Shown one piece after another: positions 1 through 8,631 of a stretch of 56,998 nt of DNA. The notes beneath the pieces are model-generated. The model was not told the origin of the DNA. It saw only the letters and a program-made list of their open reading frames with translations, and did no database searches. The first letter of the stretch is position 1. The number at the start of each line of letters is the position of its first letter. Source of the stretch: Alphaproteobacteria bacterium (GTDB taxonomy: Bacteria; Pseudomonadota; Alphaproteobacteria; Rhizobiales; Beijerinckiaceae); assembly GCA_016869435.1 (NCBI GenBank), contig VGEB01000007.1, positions 1 through 56,998 on the forward strand, written 5' to 3'. A program made the position numbers and the translations under genes.

Positions 1-142
1 TCTGGTACGCGTCAATCTCATGCATCGACGGCCAATCAATCGCCTCCGGGACCTCCACCCAGATCCCCTCCAGGACGGCGCACAACTCGGCCTCGACCTC
101 AGCCCATGCTAAACCGGACACCAGTGGGCTTGTCCCGGCCAT
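1..142 (-). CDS. Partial hypothetical protein at window edge
   Basis: An open frame of 47 codons runs leftwards from an ATG at 140-142 off the edge with no stop. I do not recognise the product. It is acidic (several Glu, Trp and Val), for example AWAEVEAELCAVLEGIW. The proposed start lies inside a palindromic repeat, so the true start may be a GTG seven codons further in, or the frame may be the remnant of a gene interrupted by the repeat. It could also be chance. Confidence 0.28.
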   Translation of the reverse strand, partial: MAGTSPLVSGLAWAEVEAELCAVLEGIWVEVPEAIDWPSMHEIDAYQ

Positions 143-196
143 CCACGCCAAACCAAAGGAGTGCTCGTCGATGCTCGGCTCAAGGCCGAGCATGAC
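126..196. repeat. Intergenic palindromic repeat, copy 1 (degenerate)
   Basis: The left arm GGGCTTGTCCCGGCCATCC (from 126) is identical to the matching part of the copy at 791-871. The right arm (about 170-196) reads ATGCTCGGCTCAAGGCCGAG then CATGAC, and differs from copy 2 at several positions. This is the layout of dispersed intergenic palindromes common in alphaproteobacteria: two arms built around a CCGGGC core with a short spacer. Confidence 0.7.
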
Positions 197-274
197 ATCC
201 AGGCAACGACGCACACTAGGTCCGCCATCTCATACCCCTTGAGCGAATCGCGCGCTTTTTGAATATCAATCTCG

Positions 275-733
275 ATGCCGATCGCTCGACTCGCTCATGC
301 ATCCGATCTGTCGTCGCTTCTGGCGCTGTTCGCTGCGTCCGAAGTCAGCGCCGCCGCTGAGCCGCTAGAATGCGCTGAACGCATTTGGCGTGAGACTTTG
401 GCGCAGCCAGGCGCTCACGTCTTCGTGTCCGATGACAGCGACCGCATCGCGGCGACATGCATGCTCATCACGGCGCCGAACCTTCTGCGCGAAGGTCGAC
501 GCCATGCCTTCTTGGAAAATGTCGTCACCCATCCTGATCTACGCGGTCAAGGGCATGGTCGCTCGGTTGTTGGAGCCGCGCTGGCGCAGGCATGGGCGAG
601 CGGCTGCCATCATGTTCTGATGCAGAGCGGGCGAGCGGACCCTCGGGTGCATCGCTTTTACGAAGGACTGGGCTTCGTACCTGGCCTACGGGTCGCTTAT
701 GTCGCGAAACGGCCCAACGACGATGGAGCGTAG
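275..733 (+). CDS. GNAT-family N-acetyltransferase
   Basis: A 152-residue single-domain protein with the GNAT fold. The acetyl-CoA pyrophosphate-binding motif A is RGQGHGRSVV at about residues 90-99, after the beta-4 strand LENVVTHPDL. The C-terminal HRFYEGLGF (about 126-134) is the typical motif B Tyr/Phe-Tyr-Gly-Phe region. Length is normal for a stand-alone GNAT. It would transfer an acetyl group from acetyl-CoA to an amine of a small molecule or protein; the sequence does not reveal the substrate. It is convergent with sufE and separated from it by a palindromic repeat. The upstream sequence is also repeat-derived, so it looks like a single-gene transcription unit in an accessory pocket. 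Confidence 0.88.
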   Translation: MPIARLAHASDLSSLLALFAASEVSAAAEPLECAERIWRETLAQPGAHVFVSDDSDRIAATCMLITAPNLLREGRRHAFLENVVTHPDLRGQGHGRSVVGAALAQAWASGCHHVLMQSGRADPRVHRFYEGLGFVPGLRVAYVAKRPNDDGA

Positions 734-790
734 ACGCTGCTGCATTGGGGCGCGGAGGACTACCGGCCGAGGATGTCAGGCGCCACCCCC

Positions 791-871
791 GTCATGGCCG
801 GGCTTGTCCCGGCCATCCACGCCAGATGAGTGAAGCGATGCGTGGATGCCCGGCCCAAGGCCGGGCATGAC
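791..871. repeat. Intergenic palindromic repeat, copy 2
   Basis: This is a long imperfect palindrome between two convergent genes. The left arm runs GTCATGGCCGGG to about 823 and the right arm ends GGCCGGGCATGAC at 871, with GCGTGGATG mirroring CATCCACGC. As RNA it would form a long hairpin on either strand, and it may serve as a transcription barrier between the acetyltransferase gene and sufE. Copy 1 is at 126-196. Confidence 0.8.
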
Positions 872-889
872 GCGGCGGAGTTTGCCGAG

Positions 890-1312
890 CTACGCCGCCA
901 TCGCCTCTCTGGCTTCTTTCTTGATGCGCTCGACCATCGAGCGCAGTCCGTTGGCGCGTTGCGGCGTCAGATGTTCGGCGAGGCCCAGCTCCTTGAACAG
1001 CGGCTGCGCATCAGTGTCGACGATTTCCTGCGCCGGCCGACCGGAATAGAGCGCCAGCGTCAGCGCGACGAGACCGCGCACGATATGGGCGTCGCTGTCG
1101 CCGCGAAACGACAGGGTCACGCGGCCGTCGGCGTCGCGCGTCGGCGTCGTTTCGAGCCACACCTGGCTGGCGCAGCCGCGCACTTTGTTTTCGTCCGTAT
1201 AGGCGTGTTTCGGCAGCGGCTCGAGCGTGCGGCCAAGCTCGATGAGATAGCGGTAGCGGTCCTCCCACTCATCGAGCAGTTCGAAATTGCCTATGATCTC
1301 GTCGATTTGCAT
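890..1312 (-). CDS. sufE: Cysteine desulfuration protein SufE
   Basis: SufE accepts persulfide sulfur from the cysteine desulfurase SufS and passes it to the SufBCD scaffold for cytosolic Fe-S cluster assembly. The 140-residue product matches the family length. The acceptor cysteine is Cys47 in VRGCASQVW, the hallmark SufE motif; FRGDSDAHIVRGLVAL and the C-terminal LTPQRANGLRSMVERI are also characteristic. No other suf gene is nearby, so it is detached from the sufBCDS operon, as often in Hyphomicrobiales. The ATG at 1310-1312 begins the conserved MQIDEIIGNFELL region. Confidence 0.95.
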   Translation of the reverse strand: MQIDEIIGNFELLDEWEDRYRYLIELGRTLEPLPKHAYTDENKVRGCASQVWLETTPTRDADGRVTLSFRGDSDAHIVRGLVALTLALYSGRPAQEIVDTDAQPLFKELGLAEHLTPQRANGLRSMVERIKKEAREAMAA

Positions 1313-1460
1313 CTAGCCTGCATCCCTGTGGCGACGGCGTATTCTACCTCAATTTCAGCGCCGATTGAGCGTCCGGCCGCGCCCTTTCCTTGGCCATGGC
1401 CACGCCTTACATTCCGCGGCATGACCGCCGGCGCGCCGCGCCGCTCTCTGGGAGATTTAT

Positions 1461-2057
1461 ATGCGCGACTTTTCCCGCTGGCGCACCGTCGCCGCCGCGA
1501 TTTTCCTTAGCTTGGGTCTTTCGGGCTGCGGCTACAATACGATTCCGACGCTTGAAGAAAACGCCAAGGCGAGATGGTCGGAAGTGCAGTCGCAATATCA
1601 GCGCCGCTCCGATCTGATTCCCAACCTGGTCGAGACGGTGAAGGGCTACGCCAAGCAGGAAAAGGACGTGCTCACCTCGGTGGTCGAGGCGCGCGCCAAG
1701 GCGACCTCGGTCAAGATCGACGCCGGCTCGCTGACCGACCCTGAAAAGATGAAGCAGTTCCAGGAAGCGCAAAATCAGCTCACCGGCGCGCTCGGCCGGC
1801 TGATCGCGGTCAGCGAAGCCTATCCCGATCTGAAATCGAACCAGAACTTCCTCGCCCTGCAATCGCAGCTCGAAGGCACCGAGAACCGCATCAATGTCGC
1901 GCGGCGCGACTACATCGAGGCGGTGCGGGAGTTCAACACCTCGCTGCGCACCTTCCCGACGCTGCTGTGGGCGAAGACCTTCTTCGCCGGAACCAAGCCG
2001 ATGGCGGAGTTCTCGGCGACCGACGCGGCGCAAACGCCGCCGGCGGTGAAGTTCTAG
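1461..2057 (+). CDS. lemA: LemA family lipoprotein
   Basis: A 198-residue LemA protein. The signal peptide ends in the lipobox LSGC, with Cys23 as the predicted lipidation site, followed by a long helical region with the family signature ARWSEVQSQYQRRSDLIPNL (about 38-57) and ENRINVARRDYIEAVREFN (about 146-164). LemA proteins are membrane-anchored helical bundles whose biochemical role is unsettled. They are usually encoded with TPM-domain (YgcG-like) membrane proteins. Here the next gene is cysE, two bases after the stop, and no TPM gene is in the window. Confidence 0.92.
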   Translation: MRDFSRWRTVAAAIFLSLGLSGCGYNTIPTLEENAKARWSEVQSQYQRRSDLIPNLVETVKGYAKQEKDVLTSVVEARAKATSVKIDAGSLTDPEKMKQFQEAQNQLTGALGRLIAVSEAYPDLKSNQNFLALQSQLEGTENRINVARRDYIEAVREFNTSLRTFPTLLWAKTFFAGTKPMAEFSATDAAQTPPAVKF

Positions 2058-2059
2058 GG

Positions 2060-2911
2060 ATGGACGCCGACGCGCCGAGCAAAGACTTCAGCGCGCTTGC
2101 CGCCGAGTCCAAGGCGATGTGGGCGCATATGCGCCGCGAGGCCGAGGAAGCGCTGCGCCTCGATCCCTCGCTGTCGGCGCTGATGCTCGGCGCGATCCTT
2201 GATCGGGCGTCGCTCGAAGAAGCCGTGGTTTTTCGCATCGCGGCGCGTCTCGGGGCCTCGGCGATCGACGCCGAGACGATCGCCGACGCCTTCATTCAGG
2301 CGGCGGATGACGACGAGACGATCGCGGCCGCTTTCCGCGCCGACCTCGCCGCCTGCGTCGAGCGCGATCCGGCCTGCGGGCGGATGATCGAGCCGCTGCT
2401 CTATTTCAAGGGATTCCATGCGATCCAGTCGGCGCGGCTCGCGCATGCGCTGTGGCGCGGGCGCCGACACGACTTCGCCTTTTACATTCAGAGCCGCGCG
2501 TCTGACGCGCTGGCCGCCGACATTCACCCGGCGGCGCGCCTGGGCAAGGGCTTGTTCCTCGATCACGGCACTGGCTTCGTCGTCGGCGAGACGGCGGTGA
2601 TCGATGCCGACGTGTCGATCCTGCACGGCGTGACTCTCGGCGGCACCGGCAAAGTCGCGGGCGACCGCCATCCCAAGGTCAGACGCGGGGTGATGATCGG
2701 CGCGGGGGCCAAAATCCTCGGCAATATCGAGATCGGCGCCTGTTCGCGCATCGCCGCGGGCTCCGTCGTGCTGAAATCGGTCCCGCCGAATTCGATCGTC
2801 GCCGGCGTTCCGGCGAAGGTGGTTGGGATTGAATCCCGCACCGAGCCCGCGCGCGACATGGATCAGCTCCTGCGCGGCCTCGCCTATGATTCCTTCGATT
2901 ACGGGATCTGA
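2060..2911 (+). CDS. cysE: Serine O-acetyltransferase
   Basis: CysE acetylates L-serine with acetyl-CoA to give O-acetylserine, the committed step of cysteine synthesis. The 283-residue product has the N-terminal helical domain (about 1-160) and a C-terminal left-handed beta-helix. [19 protein letters not shown] (about 169-187) carries the catalytic His-Asp region, and [20 protein letters not shown] the hexapeptide coils. I chose the ATG at 2060 because it lies directly after the lemA stop and gives the normal N-terminus; a longer frame opening at 1967 would overlap lemA. With sufE and gshB nearby, the locus has a sulfur/thiol flavour. The C-terminal tail is acidic and ends in DYGI. In other bacteria this tail mediates cysteine synthase binding and feedback, so an active complex is plausible. 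Confidence 0.93.
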   Translation: MDADAPSKDFSALAAESKAMWAHMRREAEEALRLDPSLSALMLGAILDRASLEEAVVFRIAARLGASAIDAETIADAFIQAADDDETIAAAFRADLAACVERDPACGRMIEPLLYFKGFHAIQSARLAHALWRGRRHDFAFYIQSRASDALAADIHPAARLGKGLFLDHGTGFVVGETAVIDADVSILHGVTLGGTGKVAGDRHPKVRRGVMIGAGAKILGNIEIGACSRIAAGSVVLKSVPPNSIVAGVPAKVVGIESRTEPARDMDQLLRGLAYDSFDYGI

Positions 2912-3045
2912 CCCCGCTCGCTCGGCCTGAGCGCCGGCGCGCCGGTCGAGGGTTGCGCAGGGCCGCGATTCTCCTGCTATGTGTCGCCCGAAAGGGCGGC
3001 CCGCGCCTGAAGGGGCGCCGGACGGCGGCGGCGGCAGGGGGATCG

Positions 3046-4023
3046 ATGCTCGACATAGCGGTCCAGATGGACCCGTTGGAACGCATTAATTTTGCAGGCG
3101 ATTCGACTTTTGCCCTGATGCTGGAGGCAAAGCGTAGAGGGCATCGTTTATGGTTTTACACGCCGGATCGGCTGTCGCTCGAAGGCGAGCGGCTGACGGC
3201 GCGCGGCCATCGCATCGAGGTTTTCGACGATCCGTCCGGCTATTACATGCTCGGCGAGACGACCGAGCTCGACCTCGGCGCCATGGACGTGGTGCTGCTG
3301 CGCCAGGACCCGCCGTTCGATCTCGCCTATATTACTTCGACGCATTTTCTGGAGCGGCTCGCGCCGAGGACGCTTGTCGTCAACGACCCGGCGCATGTCC
3401 GCAATGCGCCCGAAAAAATCTTCGTCATGGAGTTTAGCGATCTGATGCCGCCGACGCTCATCACCCGCGACCGCGCGGCGATCGAGCGCTTTCGCGCCAA
3501 GCACGGCGAGATCGTCATGAAGCCGCTCTACGGCCATGGCGGCGCCGCGGTGTTCAAGGTCGGGCGCCGCGATCCGAACTTCGGTTCGCTCTTCGATATG
3601 TTCGCGACGATGTTTCGCGAGCCTTGGGTCGTGCAGCGCTTCCTGCCGGAGATCGTGAAGGGCGACAAGCGCATCCTTCTTATTGACGGCGAGGCGATGG
3701 GCGCGATCAACCGTATTCCCGCCGATGACGACATTCGCTCCAATCTGGTGCGGGGCGGGGCGCCGGCGGCGTCAGAACTCGACGCGCGAGAGACGGAGAT
3801 TTGCGCGCGGCTCGGGCCGGAGCTGAAACGGCGCGGCCTCGTCTTTGTCGGCATCGACGTGATCGACGGCTGGCTCACCGAAATCAACGTCACCTCGCCC
3901 ACGGGGCTGCGCGCGTTAAAACGCATCGGCGGGCCGGATCTCGCGCCGCCGCTCTTCGACGCGATCGAAAACCGGCTGCGCGCTCTGCGCGCATCGGGTC
4001 GACCGCCGGAACATGCGCGATGA
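3046..4023 (+). CDS. gshB: Glutathione synthetase
   Basis: GshB ligates gamma-glutamylcysteine to glycine using ATP. The 325-residue product has the N-terminal [19 protein letters not shown] signature and an ATP-grasp domain: [14 protein letters not shown] (phosphate loop), [20 protein letters not shown] and the metal/ATP site [17 protein letters not shown]. The ATG at 3046 follows a GGGGGA ribosome-binding site and starts the conserved domain; an in-frame ATG-like start at 2953 would add a non-conserved Arg/Ala-rich leader. The TGA stop overlaps the glnD ATG as ATGA at 4020-4023, so translation is probably coupled. Confidence 0.96.
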   Translation: MLDIAVQMDPLERINFAGDSTFALMLEAKRRGHRLWFYTPDRLSLEGERLTARGHRIEVFDDPSGYYMLGETTELDLGAMDVVLLRQDPPFDLAYITSTHFLERLAPRTLVVNDPAHVRNAPEKIFVMEFSDLMPPTLITRDRAAIERFRAKHGEIVMKPLYGHGGAAVFKVGRRDPNFGSLFDMFATMFREPWVVQRFLPEIVKGDKRILLIDGEAMGAINRIPADDDIRSNLVRGGAPAASELDARETEICARLGPELKRRGLVFVGIDVIDGWLTEINVTSPTGLRALKRIGGPDLAPPLFDAIENRLRALRASGRPPEHAR

Positions 4024-6830
4024 ACGAAGCCGCGCCGATCGGCGTTTTCGCCGGCCTTGATCCGGACGCCCAATTCCAAGGTCTGCGAGAGGCGCTGGCG
4101 CCCGCAGTTGCGACGATCTGCAAGACCGAGCGCGGCCATGCCCGGCGCACGGCGATTGTCGAATTGTTTCGCTCCGTTCTCGCGGAAGGACGTGAAATCG
4201 CCCGTGCCCGGCTAGAGGCGCGCGGCTCGGGATGGGCCTGCGCGCGATTGCTTTCCGCGCTCGAAGACGAGTTGATCGGCGCGATCTACGACTATGTCGT
4301 GCGCTATGTTTACGTCGTCGACAATCCGACCTTCGCCGAGCGTCTCGCCATTGTCGCCGTCGGCGGCTATGGGCGCGGGGCGCTCGCGCCAGGTTCCGAC
4401 ATCGATCTTCAGTTTCTCGTTCCTTACAAACAGACCCCCTGGGGCGAAAGCGTCATCGAGGCGATCCTTTATATTCTTTGGGATCTGCGCCAGAAGGTCG
4501 GCCATGCGACTCGCTCCGTCGCCGAATGCATGCGTCAGGCTCGCGTCGACATGACCATTCGAACGACGCTTCTCGAATCGCGTTTCATCCTCGGCAACGT
4601 CGAACTCTTCAATGAATTCCGCGACAGTTTCGACCGCGAGATCGCCCGTTCCGACACGCGCGAATTCGTCTCCGCCAAGCTCGCCGAACGCGACGCGCGC
4701 GTGATGCACGCCGGCGCCTCGCGCTATCTTGTCGAACCCAATGTGAAGGAAGGCAAGGGCGGCCTGCGCGATCTCAATACGCTGTTCTGGATCGCGAAAT
4801 ATGTCTATCGCGTGCGCGAGCCGAAGGAGCTCGTCGCCGCTGGGCTTTTCACCGCCGCCGAGCTCAGCCTCTTCGAGCGCTGCGAAGAGTTTCTTTGGCG
4901 CGTGCGCTGCCACCTGCATTTTGCCACCGGCCGGGCCGAGGAACGGCTTTCCTTCGACGTTCAGCCTGCGATCGCCCGGCGCCTCGGCTATCACGATCGC
5001 AGCGGACTGTCGCCGGTCGAGCGCTTCATGAAGCACTATTTTCTGGTCGCCAAGGAAGTCGGCGATCTCACCGCAATCGTCTGCGCAGCGCTTGAAGAAA
5101 AGCAGGCGAAGCCCCGCGCCATTTTTGAACGTTTCCTGCAGCCGTTTCGGCGTCGGCGCAGCCGCGCCCCGCAAGGCGATTTCATCGTCGATCACGATCG
5201 CATCAGCATCGTCGACGCCGACGTGTTCAAGCGCGATCCCGTCAATATCATCCGACTGTTCTGGATGGCCGATCATCACGGCCTGCCGCTGCACCCCGAC
5301 GCCTTGCGCGCGGTGACCCTGTCGCTGCGCCTGATCGACTCCAATTTACGCGCCAACAAAGAAGCCAATCGGTTGTTTCTCGAAATCCTGCTCTCGCGCA
5401 ACATGACCGAAATCACGCTGCGACGGATGAACGAGACCGGCGTGCTGGGCCGGTTCATTCCGGATTTCGGCAAAGTCGTCGCGATGATGCAGTTCAACAT
5501 GTATCATCACTATACGGTCGATGAACATCTGCTGCGCGCGGTCGGCGGATTGTCAGATCTCGAAGCTGGCCGCATGCCGGAGCACCAGCAGCTCGTCAGC
5601 GAAATCCTGCCGACGATCGTCAACCGCAAGGTCCTGTATCTTGGTCTCTTCCTGCATGACATCGCCAAGGGCCGAAAGGAGGATCACTCCGTCGCCGGCA
5701 TGGAAGTCGCGCGCACGCTATGTCCGCGCCTGGGATTCACGCCCGGCGAGACCGAGTCCGTCGCCTGGCTTATCGAGCATCATCTCACCCTATCGAGCTT
5801 CGCGCAGAGCCGCGATCTTTCCGACCGCGTCACGATCGAAAATTTCGCCGCCATCGTTCAGACGATGGAGCGGCTGAAGATGCTGTTCGTTCTCACCGTA
5901 TGCGACATTAATGCGGTCGGGCCCGGCGTGCTCGACGCGTGGAAGGAGCAACTGCTGCGCGTCCTCTATTGGGAGACGGAAGTCGTGCTCGGCGGCGGGC
6001 ACTCGGCGGTCGATCGCAAGAGCCGCGTTACGGCCGCGAAAGAAGAACTACGCGCGGCGCTGCCGGAGTGGAGCGATGAGGAGTTCGACGCCTACGCCAA
6101 ACGCCACTATCCGGCCTATTGGCTTAAGGTCGACGTCGCGCGCAAGGTTCGCCACGCCGAGCTGCTGCACAAGATGAATGGCGCGCCGGCGCCGCTTGCG
6201 ACGGCGGTTGAACTCGACAGAACGCGGGGGGCCGTTGAACTTACCGTGGTGGCGCCCGACAATCCGCGACTGCTGTCGATCATCGCCGGCGGCTGCGCGG
6301 CAGGGGGCGCCAATATCGTAGACGCGCATATCTTCACCACTGTGGATGGTCTCGCGCTCGACACGATCTTCTTCTCGCGCGCCTTCGATCATGATGAAGA
6401 CGAGATGCGTCGCGCCCGGCGGATCGCGGACCTTATCGCCAGAGCGTTGCGCGGCGAGGTCGTCGTGTCCGACGAATTGAAGGCGCGCGCCAAAGCCTAT
6501 CAGCCGACCGACGCCTTCTCGGTCGCGCCGGAAGTCGTCGTCGATAACAGCCTGTCCAACGTCTACACGGTGATCGAGGTCTCGGGGCTGGACCGCGAAG
6601 GTCTTCTTTTCGAACTCACCAATGCGATCTCAAGGCTCAACCTCAATATCGCTTCGGCGCATATCGTCACCTTCGGCGAGCGCGCCGTCGACGCTTTCTA
6701 CGTCACCGACCTGACCGGCGCGAAAATCGTCTCGCCGCAGCGTCAGGCGGCGATCAAGCGCCAGCTTCTGGAAGTCTTTGGCGGCCAAGGGGGCCGCGGC
6801 CAAAAAAACCCCGCCGCCGTACCGACTTGA
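4020..6830 (+). CDS. glnD: Bifunctional PII uridylyltransferase / uridylyl-removing enzyme
   Basis: GlnD senses glutamine and uridylylates or deuridylylates PII proteins (GlnB/GlnK), so controlling nitrogen assimilation. The 936-residue length is normal. The nucleotidyltransferase domain carries GGYGRG (115-120) and the metal-binding GSDIDL (125-130). The HD hydrolase domain includes [17 protein letters not shown] in the centre of the protein. Two C-terminal ACT domains bind glutamine ([20 protein letters not shown], and later [20 protein letters not shown]). I chose the ATG at 4020, inside the gshB stop. The coupling with gshB ties glutathione synthesis to a nitrogen sensor on one transcript. 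grpE follows after 54 bases. Confidence 0.97.
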   Translation: MNEAAPIGVFAGLDPDAQFQGLREALAPAVATICKTERGHARRTAIVELFRSVLAEGREIARARLEARGSGWACARLLSALEDELIGAIYDYVVRYVYVVDNPTFAERLAIVAVGGYGRGALAPGSDIDLQFLVPYKQTPWGESVIEAILYILWDLRQKVGHATRSVAECMRQARVDMTIRTTLLESRFILGNVELFNEFRDSFDREIARSDTREFVSAKLAERDARVMHAGASRYLVEPNVKEGKGGLRDLNTLFWIAKYVYRVREPKELVAAGLFTAAELSLFERCEEFLWRVRCHLHFATGRAEERLSFDVQPAIARRLGYHDRSGLSPVERFMKHYFLVAKEVGDLTAIVCAALEEKQAKPRAIFERFLQPFRRRRSRAPQGDFIVDHDRISIVDADVFKRDPVNIIRLFWMADHHGLPLHPDALRAVTLSLRLIDSNLRANKEANRLFLEILLSRNMTEITLRRMNETGVLGRFIPDFGKVVAMMQFNMYHHYTVDEHLLRAVGGLSDLEAGRMPEHQQLVSEILPTIVNRKVLYLGLFLHDIAKGRKEDHSVAGMEVARTLCPRLGFTPGETESVAWLIEHHLTLSSFAQSRDLSDRVTIENFAAIVQTMERLKMLFVLTVCDINAVGPGVLDAWKEQLLRVLYWETEVVLGGGHSAVDRKSRVTAAKEELRAALPEWSDEEFDAYAKRHYPAYWLKVDVARKVRHAELLHKMNGAPAPLATAVELDRTRGAVELTVVAPDNPRLLSIIAGGCAAGGANIVDAHIFTTVDGLALDTIFFSRAFDHDEDEMRRARRIADLIARALRGEVVVSDELKARAKAYQPTDAFSVAPEVVVDNSLSNVYTVIEVSGLDREGLLFELTNAISRLNLNIASAHIVTFGERAVDAFYVTDLTGAKIVSPQRQAAIKRQLLEVFGGQGGRGQKNPAAVPT

Positions 6831-6884
6831 TTTTGACGTTGCGCGCGCAGATATCGTGCCTTTTACAAGAACCACGGTGATAGC

Positions 6885-7481
6885 ATGAGCGATCCAATGA
6901 ATGCCGATAAGAAAGGTAACGCGACAGGAAACAAAAGCGCGGCGGAGCCCTCATCCCTGTCGCAACCCTCGGCGGAATCCGACATTGCGCAACCAGAGCC
7001 CTTCACCGAACTCGAAAATCTGTATGCGGAAAATGCGGGTCTAAAGGACAAGCTGCTTCGCGCGCTCGCCGAGGTCGAAAATGTGCGCCGCCGCGCCGAG
7101 CGCGAGGTTGCCGACGCGAAAGCCTATGGCGTCGCGAATTTTGCGCGGGAAACGCTGTCTTTCGCCGATAATCTGCGCCGCACCTTGGAGAACGCGCCCG
7201 AGGGAGCGCGCGCAGACCCGGCGGTAGCGTCGCTCGTCGAAGGCGTCGCGGTAATGGAGCGCGATTTTCTGGCGCGGCTTGCCCGCTTCGGCGTCAAGAA
7301 GATCGAAGCGCAGGGCGCGCGCTTTGATCCCAATCAGCATGAGGCGCTGTTCGAAATCCCTGATGAGACTCAGCCCGCAGGCACGGTCGCTCAGGTCGTT
7401 GAGGAAGGCTATATGATCGGCGAACGCGTGTTGCGGCCGGCAAAGGTCGGCGTGACCCGCGGCGGATCGAAGCCTTCCTGA
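6885..7481 (+). CDS. grpE: Nucleotide exchange factor GrpE
   Basis: GrpE releases ADP from DnaK in the cytosolic Hsp70 cycle. The 198-residue product has a polar, disordered N-terminus (about 1-40), a long helix beginning ELENLYAENAGLKDKLLRAL with ENVRRRAEREV, and the C-terminal beta domain ending EEGYMIGERVLRPAKVGVTR, the GrpE signature. hrcA, the usual neighbour, is absent, and I saw no CIRCE inverted repeat or convincing sigma-32 promoter in the 54-base gap after glnD. It may be co-transcribed with gshB-glnD. Confidence 0.96.
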   Translation: MSDPMNADKKGNATGNKSAAEPSSLSQPSAESDIAQPEPFTELENLYAENAGLKDKLLRALAEVENVRRRAEREVADAKAYGVANFARETLSFADNLRRTLENAPEGARADPAVASLVEGVAVMERDFLARLARFGVKKIEAQGARFDPNQHEALFEIPDETQPAGTVAQVVEEGYMIGERVLRPAKVGVTRGGSKPS

Positions 7482-7497
7482 CGGCGGGAGAGCGACC

Positions 7498-8502
7498 ATG
7501 GATAACCGGGCGCCGGCGACAAAGCCCCAAGAAGCGGGGATCGTCGCGGCGGCCGTCTATCAGGGCGGCCGCAAGATCGCTGATATCACGATCGATGAAG
7601 CCGGAGAGTGGGCCAAGCGCGAGGGCCATGTCGTTTGGATCGGGCTTTACGAACCGTCCAAGGAGCTGCTTGAGCGCGTTGCGCGCCAGTTCTCGCTCCA
7701 TCACCTCGCGATCGAGGACGCCTTCAAAGCGCATCAGTTCCCCAAGCTCGAAGAATATGAGGACAGCATCTTCATCGTCGCGCGCACCGCGCAGATGGTT
7801 GACGGCCACATCGCCTTTGGCGAGACGCATCTTTTCGTAGGCGTCGGCTATGTCGTGAGCGTGCGCCACGGAGCCTCAGAATCTTATGCGCATGTGCGCG
7901 AACGCTGCGAAGCGCGCGCGGAGCGACTCTCCGAGGGCGAGGACTTCATCGTCTACGCCATTCTCGATTTCATCGTCGACAATTACTTCCCGGTGCTCGA
8001 CGCTATCGATAGCGAGGTCGAGGACATCGAGGACCATGTCATCACGACGACGATGGGCAAGGCGGAAATCGAGCAGCTCTATACGATGCGCCGCGACCTG
8101 CTGCATCTTCGCAACGCCGCGACGCCGCTTTCCGATGTCTGTCGACGCTTGGAGCGCAGCGACGTCGTCGCCATCGATCCGGGTATGCGGCCGCATTTCC
8201 GCGACGTGCGCGATCATCTGCGGCGCGTGCAGGAGCGCATCGACACGATGCGCGAGACTCTCGCCTTCGCCTTTGAAGCGAGCCTGATGAATTCGCAGAT
8301 GCAGCAGACCGACATCTCCCGCCGGCTTGCCGCATGGGCCGCCATTCTCGCCGTGCCCACAGCCGTCGCCGGCATTTACGGCATGAATTTCGAGCATATG
8401 CCGGAGCTTGGCTGGAAATATGGCTATTACGTCGTCCTGAGCGTGACAGCGACGGTTTGCGCCTATCTCTACTATCGCCTCCGCCGCGCTGGCTGGTTGT
8501 AG
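7498..8502 (+). CDS. corA: CorA-family magnesium/divalent cation transporter
   Basis: A 334-residue inner-membrane channel protein. The large cytosolic N-terminal domain (about 1-275) is rich in charged helices. Two C-terminal membrane segments follow (about 279-295 and 308-326). The selectivity motif GMN is at 295-297 in YGMNF. After GMN the loop reads EHMPELGWKYGYY, typical of CorA. A GGGAGAG ribosome-binding site lies just ahead of the ATG, 16 bases after grpE. Mg2+ is the usual substrate; Co2+ and Ni2+ are also carried by family members, which could matter next to a cobalamin-making genome, but that is inference. Confidence 0.95.
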   Translation: MDNRAPATKPQEAGIVAAAVYQGGRKIADITIDEAGEWAKREGHVVWIGLYEPSKELLERVARQFSLHHLAIEDAFKAHQFPKLEEYEDSIFIVARTAQMVDGHIAFGETHLFVGVGYVVSVRHGASESYAHVRERCEARAERLSEGEDFIVYAILDFIVDNYFPVLDAIDSEVEDIEDHVITTTMGKAEIEQLYTMRRDLLHLRNAATPLSDVCRRLERSDVVAIDPGMRPHFRDVRDHLRRVQERIDTMRETLAFAFEASLMNSQMQQTDISRRLAAWAAILAVPTAVAGIYGMNFEHMPELGWKYGYYVVLSVTATVCAYLYYRLRRAGWL

Positions 8503-8552
8503 GGTCGCCTTACGAAAGTTTCATCCCGCCGCCATTGGCCGGCAAAGCGCCC

Positions 8553-8631
8553 ATCTCCATCTTCTACTCGCGGCGACGTTTTGCTTCTCCTCCGCGAGGC
8601 GTCGCTCTGAGATGGAGATTTTCGAAGAATG
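8553..8631 (+). promoter_or_regulatory. Structured leader sequestering the ribosome-binding site of the Do protease
   Basis: ATCTCCATC (8553-8561) is a perfect complement of GATGGAGAT (8611-8619), which contains the GGAG ribosome-binding site for the ATG at 8629. Inside this 9-bp stem two alternative inner stems are possible: GCGACG/CGTCGC (8573-8578 with 8600-8605) or CTCGCGG/CCGCGAG (8567-8573 with 8592-8598). The layout resembles a thermosensor or another translational switch. The outer stem is of modest stability, with A-T pairs at its base. Function is inferred from geometry only. Confidence 0.45.

Noticed and set aside
6831-6884. Heat-shock promoter or CIRCE element ahead of grpE
   Set aside because: No TTAGCACTC/GAGTGCTAA inverted repeat and no adequate sigma-32 -35/-10 pair was seen in the 54-base gap.
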